Under the pieces are notes generated by a model. That model saw only the letters and a list, made by a program, of their open reading frames with translations. It did not search any database and was not told where the DNA came from. A stretch of DNA of 64,000 bases, taken from the NCBI GenBank assembly GCA_011634665.1, contig WAEK01000006.1:2734001-2798000 (forward strand), in the 5' to 3' direction. The DNA is from Mortierella sp. BCC40632. Taxonomy: Eukaryota > Mortierellomycota > Mortierellomycetes > Mortierellales > Mortierellaceae. Of this stretch, positions 57,651 to 64,000 are shown piece by piece (the stretch's first letter is position 1; every line of letters starts with the position of its first letter). The position numbers were made by a program, and so were the translations under genes.

Positions 57651-59153
57651 ACAATGGGACGCTGGAGTATTGCCTGGGCTTGCACACATTTTAATGAAGA
57701 TTTCTGTCTATATCTGGAAAATAGATTCGTCCATTCAATCTTGGCAAGACAGTCAACACTCGTGAATTGGGACCTGAGGATATCGACCGTTTGGTGACCG
57801 TAAAGGGTCTCATGATTCGAACTTCTAGCATTATTCCAAACGTGAGAAAAGGTAATAGATTATGAAGGAGATGCACTCTTTGCTAGGCTTGGTAGTGGTC
57901 AAGATTGATGACCAGGAAACCTATGGTCTAACATTCAATCCGTATTCTCTGTCCGATGTAGCCTTCTTCCAGTGTTTGGTGTGTGACCAGACTGTCACTG
58001 CTGAGGCGGATCGTGGCCGTATCAAGGAGCCCACAAAGTGCCCACGTCAGGAGTGTGGTGCTCTGAATTCGATGTCTCTGATTCATAACCGAGGAGAGTA
58101 TGCTGATAAGCAAGTCTGTCGCATGCAGGAAATGCCAGGTACTTTAACAGCCCTGACAATATTTCATTGGGTGCTCATCATTCATGGATCAACCTTAGGA
58201 TGCCAGTAAGCGTGTTGAATTAACACATATTTGGTATATCACACCTATATTCAAACCTTCTAGAGTCTATTCCGGATGGACAGACACCTCAGAGCATCTC
58301 ATTGGTGGTCCATGACGATCTAGTGGATGTTTGCAAACCAGGAGACCGTCTTGAGATCACTGCTGTATTCAGAGGTGTCCCTGTTCGTGTGAACCCCAGA
58401 CAGCGTACTATTAAGGCACTCTACCGAACCTACTTGGATGTTGTTCACATCAAGAAATCCGACAAGAAGCGACTCGCCATCGACGACGACATTTCAAACC
58501 AGGGTGGAAAGAAGCCTACATACCAAGGCGGTGATGAGATTGAGGTCCAGAACGAGGATGTCAAGCAAAAGATTCTCGAAATCTCTAGAATCCCCAACTT
58601 GTACGAAACATTGGCGCGGTCGGTGGCTCCCAGCATTTATGAACATGACGACATCAAAAAGGGAGTTCTGCTGCAGCTCTTTGGAGGCACGAACAAGAGC
58701 TTCCGGAAGGCAGGATCTCCTCGTTACCGTGGAGACATCAATGTGTTGTTGGTGGGTGACCCCGGTACGAGTAAGTCTCAGATTTTGACCTATGTCCACA
58801 AAATTGCACCACGCGGTGTCTACACTTCGGGCAAGGGATCTTCTGCGGTTGGTTTGACGGCCTATGTGACACGCGACCCAGACACGAGACAGTTGGTGCT
58901 CGAGAGTGGTGCTTTGGTTCTGAGTGATGGAGGTATTTGCTGTATCGATGAGTTTGACAAGATGTCGGATGCTACACGATCTGTCCTGCACGAAGTGATG
59001 GAACAACAGACCGTCTCTGTGGCAAAGGCCGGTATTATTACAACTTTGAACGCCAGGACATCGCTCCTTGCTGCAGCCAACCCGATCCACTCTCAGTACA
59101 ACCACAGACTGCCCATGGTCGAGAATATTGATTTGCCTCCAACTCTTATCTCG

Positions 59154-59187
<34 letters not shown>

Positions 59188-60135
59188 CTCCCCTGCAATT
59201 TGTTTATCTGAAAACTCTTTTTCATGCTTCATGAGCACTTTATCCACTTTTTCCAAACGATCTCGGTATACTCACGAATGAGTTTGAATTTACTCCGCAT
59301 TCCTTACCCCCTCTCTAGATTCGATTTGCTCTATCTTGTGTTGGATATTGTCAACGAGCAGAACGACAGACGATTGGCGCGACACATCTTGTCATTGTAT
59401 CTTGAGGATGCACCTGAGACTGCTGGCACGCAAATTATTTCTGTGGACATGTTGACGCAGTACATCAGCTATGCTCGTAACCACTGCCACCCTGTTCTTG
59501 GAGAGGATGCAAGCTCGACCTTGATTCAGTGTTATCTGGACTTGCGCAAGTTGGGTGGCGGAAAGCAGATCACGGCGACGACGCGTCAACTCGAGTCGAT
59601 GATTCGTCTTTCGGAGGCACGAGCCAAGCTGCGATTGTCCAACCAAGTGGAGAAGGAAGATGTTGAAGAGGCCTCGAGATTGATTCGTGAGGGATTGAAG
59701 GAGTCTGCAATGGATCCCCGTACAGGTTTGTTGGATATGGATCTGTTGACGACGGGACAAGGATCTTATGACCGTGGTTATCTGGAGGATATGAGAAAGG
59801 AGTTATTGACCCTCTTGAATGCGACGGACAAGACGACCTTGCGATGGGCGGATGTACTCTCCGATTTTAATAACCAAAGCAGTGTGGTAAGCGAGACTAC
59901 CTTTTATGGACTGATTGCTTTATTTTTTTGATTTTTTGAGCATGTTTCTACATCAAGCTTCTCTAACATTTGAGGATGGGTAATTCCCTGTACTTTTTTT
60001 TGTAAATAGGGAGTGTCAGAGGAGCAATTCTCGAGAGTGATCTCAGAGTTGGAGCAACAGCAGTATATCAAGGTTACCGGAAAGAGGGGTCTTCGTGTCA
60101 TCAAGAAGTTGACAATCGGTCAAGACAACCAGTAA
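56255..60135 (+). CDS. MCM4: DNA replication licensing factor MCM4
   Basis: Nine exons: 56255-56492, 56653-56779, 56918-57245, 57394-57582, 57725-57851, 57962-58138, 58264-59155, 59319-59886 and 60010-60135, giving 923 residues. MCM4 is one of six subunits of the replicative helicase. The N-terminus is Ser/Pro/Arg-rich with many SP/TP sites, as expected for a kinase-regulated tail. A zinc ribbon uses Cys341, 344, 363 and 368. The AAA+ core has Walker [10 protein letters not shown] (Lys about 566), Walker [10 protein letters not shown] (about 622-630) and the arginine finger SRFD split across exons 7 and 8. Intron 1 ends with 21 A then AG, and intron 7 starts GTTTTT running into a T run. Phases agree at all junctions, which supports these odd sites. 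Confidence 0.96.
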
Positions 60136-60879
60136 AACAAAATAACAAAAAAAAAAAAAAAAAAAATAAAAAAAACAACAACAACCCTAGCTCGAACTAC
60201 CCGGGCAATGAGAACAATAAAGTAATTGCAAAGAGACAACCGATTTCAGCTTTTTTTTTTATTTTTTATATTTGTATTTCGGTAGTTTCCTCTTGGAATC
60301 TAGGATGTGGGAGATGTGGTTTTTCAGCAGGTATGAATAGGTATGAAGGAACTATTCACATGAGAAGAGAAGACCAGGAAAGGTATTTGGCAAGCAAAGT
60401 AAAAGATCCTATTCCAGTCAATTACATACTCTGCCCTTCGTTCAGGATGCGTGCTTCTCCTCCTCCTCCTCCCCCCCGCAAAGTGCGATCACTACCATAC
60501 GAAGAGTCGAGCATGCTCTGGCAGATCTATCGATTCAAGATGCAGTGTGTGAACCAATGTGGGAGAGACTCAAGGTCGAAAAGGAGGGGAGGAGGATGGT
60601 CAATATCCAAAGTTGGATAATCTTTCGATCCCCCTCCCTCCTCGCCTCCAACTATAGTCTCCTGTTCCAGAAAAGACGGTCTCAGCTCTATTTGCCTCAG
60701 GGAGTAGTAGCTCTTCCAAAGAGCCTTTCATGGCCCCAAGGGAGTGGTGGCCCACCATCAATTTGCCATTTTACTCTCTAGTCGAAAGGGAGACTTTTTT
60801 TTACGGCTGATATATTTATATAAAGGGGAAAATATCTCATCAATATCATTCCTACAATGTCAAAGCAGTGCAGTGATCA
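60136..60879. other. Intergenic after MCM4
   Basis: No gene seen. An A run near 60149-60166 lies in the MCM4 3' region. TATATTTATATAAAG occurs near 60811-60824 just before the decayed zinc-finger gene. Confidence 0.5.
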
Positions 60880-61819
60880 GCATTGCCAACAAAGGCAACA
60901 CGGATGATTCCGATATTAAGACGGACAACAAGCAGATCTGTCTTCTTTGCGGAAAAGTTCTGAAAGCTGCACCTTCTCTATGGAGCCCATAAACAGCAGT
61001 TTCACGACAGTTCTGAAAGGAAACTGTATCCTCTCAAGTGCCCATGGTGTCCGTCCTCCTTTGAATCACGCAAGGGTATCTCCAAACACTTGAAGCATTG
61101 CAAGGGGCTAGATGGGATTGCTTTTCCCAAATGTCATGTCCGTTCTACTATTACAGATGTGCTACAGTTGAGGAGATATGCACACATTCTCGTATCTGTG
61201 AGTCCTAGGAGCAGGATTCTGCCGCCAAAGAACAAACGTTAATCGAGTTTAATGAGGAGCTCGTCAACGTTACCAGACACGCCACAGTAGCCCGATGTAT
61301 TCAAGAGATATTCGAACCAACAGAGCTTCGGTTAGAAAATGGTGAAAGAGCATTTACCCTTCTCAAGAACGATGGCTCCAAGCGACTACAAAGTGACTCT
61401 GTAGCTTTTATGCGAATGCTTAAGCGACGATGCCAGATGGGGGATCAGGGTCTTGAGCTTGAGGTTGCACTAAAAGTGTACCCGTACGGCAACCTTATCA
61501 AGATCGAGGACTACATGAGAGCCGATACCAGTGATACCATATAGCAAATGTCATTTCGTGGCAACGACGAGACCACTGAGCGGTCTATTGATCCAGTCAG
61601 GCGATGCTGTACTCCATGTCCTCAAGGCTGAGGTGTATAGTCGACTTCTGAGTTTCATCCTCACCAAGGCTCAGAGTGTGGATTCGAAAGGATGCTAGCA
61701 AGGACAGTTTCGATAACCTGGAAAGGCAGACTCGATCCAAGTTCGACATGCCATCGACATTTGAGCTCTATGCAGTAGCCCATGTAGACTTTAACTATTA
61801 CAGGACCATGCCAGTCAGT
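60880..61819 (+). pseudogene. Decayed zinc-finger protein gene
   Basis: Plus-strand frames, joined only by frame changes, show an unmistakable gene remnant: ICLLCGKVLK, then HKQQFH in another frame, then KCPWCPSSFESRKGISKHL (a C2H2-like finger), then a 110-residue helical block (IEFNEELVNVTRHATVARCI) in a third frame ending at a stop near 61542. The frame breaks at about 60985 and 61210 are too close together for introns. A further stretch to 61819 has scattered stops. The original family is not recognised; it could be a host regulator or a transposon-encoded protein. No start codon or promoter can be assigned. Confidence 0.55.
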
Positions 61820-62074
61820 CTAGTGTTTCTCAAAATTAATCGAGATAGTCGAGCCAGCTCGAGCCAGCTCGTATTTTTCGAGCTTTTTCGAGTCGATTAA
61901 AACTCGAGCCGGATCGATTCTGACTCGAGCTGGCTCGAGATAAATTGCATTCAAAAGGAAACACCTGGAGCTAGCTCGAGTCGAGTCGAGCCAGCCTGTG
62001 GATCGATTAAAGGATTTCGAGTCGAGTCGAGCCAAACCCCTAGCCCGACTTGACTCGCTCGTGAGAAACACTAG
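61820..62074. mobile_element. MITE-like element, TCGAG-rich, 13-bp terminal inverted repeats
   Basis: Ends are CTAGTGTTTCTCA (61820-61832) and its exact reverse complement TGAGAAACACTAG (62062-62074). The inside is packed with TCGAG, CGAGCC and GCTCGAG in both orientations, so much of it could fold back. TAGTGTTTCTCAA-type ends resemble hAT transposons. It encodes nothing. The flanks do not show a clear 8-base target duplication, so it is either old or of another class. Confidence 0.65.
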
Positions 62075-62765
62075 TTGCAACCTGCGGTTTAATAGATGTA
62101 GACTGAACTGGATTCTACTTTGACAGAGGCAATTCGTTTCATTTTTCGTATCCGTATCCACAGGTGTCTACAATCCAAGAGCTAGTGCAAAATAGCGGAC
62201 AAGAGCAGGGGGAAATGGTTCGACCCATTGGGAAAAGGATCGTTAGGGGAGGGGGGGAACATACTGACCAAGGCAAGTCTCGCCATTCTATAGGCGAGAG
62301 AAAGAAAGGAGGAAGGTAGGGCAAAAGACTCGCAAATGAACAACATCAGGCTACCGGGAAAGACCTACTCCAGATGGTAAGTGTTCGACTGATGGATCAG
62401 GGAAAAGAGAGGGGGAACAAGAAACTTGACTTTACTCTTTAGAGGGGAGGGGGGTGCCTTTAACTTATTCATTGCACCTCTGGAGGATCTCCTTGGGTAA
62501 TAAACTTTTCTATCTGTTGGGATGGATTGTATTCGACATCTTTTGTATTATGACTTTTCGGCCACAATGCTCTCCCCCCTCTCCCTCTCAAGTCTCTTGG
62601 TGAAAATCCGAGCAAAGCGCCAGACTAAAGACAGAGACTTGCCAATCCTAGCATTCTCTGGTCTTGGGATGCATGCTTCCAGGGGTGTGTGTCCGGGATC
62701 TCCTCAAACCCTTCCAGGTTCTTGAAGGAGCGGCTCCTCTCGCGTCCGAGACGAGCGAGAATTAC

Positions 62766-62808
<43 letters not shown>

Positions 62809-63404
62809 TCTTTCTCGCGAATGATGTAGCCAATAGAACGTCACAAAGGTGAGCTCAGAGGTAGAGAGAGAGAAGAGAGAGAGAAGAGAGAGAGAGAGAG
62901 AGAAAAGAGAGACCACTTTGAAGGTTGAAGTTATTGGAGTAGTAGTTGAGCTAGACATTGAGGAAAAGAAGAGACCACGTTTTCCTTTTTCATTTCCATT
63001 TCTCAATTCTCAATTCTCATTTCTCATTTCCTTCTTGCTTCTGCTCCTCTCTTCTTCCTCCCCCCTTTTTTGGTTGTAGACCCCTGCTGCTGCATCTCTT
63101 TCTTTTCACTGCCCATTCGCTCTCATTCTCATTCTCTCTTCTTCTTTTCATTTTCTCATTTTCTCTCGCTCTCGCTCTCACTCTCACTCACACACATCCA
63201 CACGCTCTCTTTTTTTCTCTTTCTCTCCCTCCCTCCCTCCCATACCCTCTCTCTTTCTCTCTTGCCACTTATCCAGGGCACAAAAAAAAAAAAAAAAAAA
63301 GCACAGCTCGTTCATTTGTCTTTTTTTTTTATTTTCTTCATTTTTTTTTTTCTTTCTTTTTTCTTTTCTCCTCCCTCTCTTCGGTTGGACATCTTTTCCG
63401 TCGA
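62075..63404. other. Intergenic, AG then CT-rich leader
   Basis: No gene seen. AG repeats at about 62769-62805 and 62861-62912, then over 400 bases of CT-rich sequence typical of leaders in this window, with an A18 run at 63283-63300. Confidence 0.5.
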
Positions 63405-63523
63405 ATGGACAGATTGCTCAATTCTGCTTGGGGCAGAAAACCGAGTAATGACTATGACTCCAGTCAACGGGAGCCGTAAGTTGAACCTCTTATTCTTCTT
63501 TCCCTTTTTTTTATAATCTTTCG

Positions 63524-63558
<35 letters not shown>

Positions 63559-63949
63559 AGGTCCACCCAACGCGCAAAAAAAACTCCATGGACTGGCGCT
63601 GATGGCCTCCTAGCATCGTCCCCCCTCCCCCCCTCACAGACTCGTGGAGCCTGGTGGCAAGTCAGGACAAAAAAAAGATTCAATCAGCATGTCAGCATAG
63701 GATGCGTCAGGATCGGTCGAGGATTCATCTAGATTGCGTTCACCTTCCAACTCTGACTTGTACCTGCATTGGAAAGATGCTGTCCGTGATGGACGAGCAT
63801 TGCCACCTTTGGAAGCGGAGACTCTTCTCTCTCTTTTTTTTAAAAAAGAAGCAACAAAAAGAAAAAGAAAGAGTGGGTCGGTCACAAGGCTGCTCCATCA
63901 CTCTTGCATTGCATTGGACATTTTGGCTCGAAAGAAGAAAGAAAGAAAG

Positions 63950-63990
<41 letters not shown>

Positions 63991-64000
63991 AGAGAGTACA
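63405..64000 (+). CDS. 5' end of an unknown gene, cut by window edge
   Basis: A start codon at 63405 after a long CT-rich leader opens a 71-base exon (63405-63475, MDRLLNSAWGRKPSNDYD) ending at CC|GTAAGT. An A30 run then CAG precedes a possible second exon from 63561 in phase (STQRAKKTPWTGADGLLASS). That frame runs to a stop at about 63732, so either a further intron follows or the model ends there. No family recognised. The good donor, the leader and the composition are the only support. Confidence 0.4.

Overview
The window reads as nuclear DNA of a filamentous early-diverging fungus, most likely Mucoromycota/Mortierellomycota (inference). It has many short GT-AG introns, a GPI-type GH18 chitinase, a LysM protein, an LPMO-like protein, a fungal-type LCB2 and LysM/EF-hand expansions. 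It also carries genes shared with animals but missing from Saccharomyces: phosphorylase kinase regulatory subunit, QNG1 and SIKE/FGFR1OP2. No bacterial operon, rRNA, tRNA or CRISPR array was seen. Non-coding DNA is full of (CT)n/(AG)n microsatellites and runs of 17-36 T or A, many of them inside introns. Exon coordinates were worked out by hand from splice consensus, reading phase and family similarity; the multi-exon models keep phase throughout.

Layout. 0-7 kb: three plus-strand genes, ALG8 (N-glycan glucosyltransferase), a SIKE/FGFR1OP2-like STRIPAK coiled-coil protein and a ROG1/FAM135-like DUF676 lipase, facing a minus-strand secreted cysteine-containing protein (7.0-8.2 kb). 8.2-14.9 kb: a 6.6 kb gene-free, pyrimidine-rich stretch. 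14.9-21.8 kb: a 1073-residue membrane/disordered protein with an RVTF motif, then an SLC35F-type transporter. 22-31.4 kb, minus strand: a doubtful small ORF, a C2H2 transcription factor and a 7-exon phosphorylase kinase regulatory subunit. 33.6-37.3 kb: GH18 chitinase and LysM protein, tail to tail. 38.3-41.8 kb: three tandem two-EF-hand genes on the minus strand. 42.5-48.9 kb: queuosine salvage hydrolase QNG1, ribosomal protein eL32 and S-formylglutathione hydrolase. 50.7-60.1 kb: AA11-like LPMO, serine palmitoyltransferase LCB2 and MCM4. 60.9-62.1 kb: a decayed zinc-finger gene and a 255-bp MITE-like element rich in TCGAG. The right edge cuts a gene whose first exon starts at 63405.

The most striking item is in the phosphorylase kinase subunit. 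Between its conserved middle region and its conserved C-terminal region lies a domain with all the hallmarks of the ILEI/FAM3 family (interleukin-like; related to the sugar-binding POMGnT1 stem). I know of no description of this combination. Other points of interest are the tandem EF-hand array in which every start codon sits alone on a coding exon, a PP1-docking motif in an unknown membrane protein, and homopolymer runs abutting splice sites. Housekeeping genes dominate, with a chitin theme (chitinase, LysM, LPMO) and a calcium/glycogen theme (EF-hands, phosphorylase kinase) running through the accessory genes.
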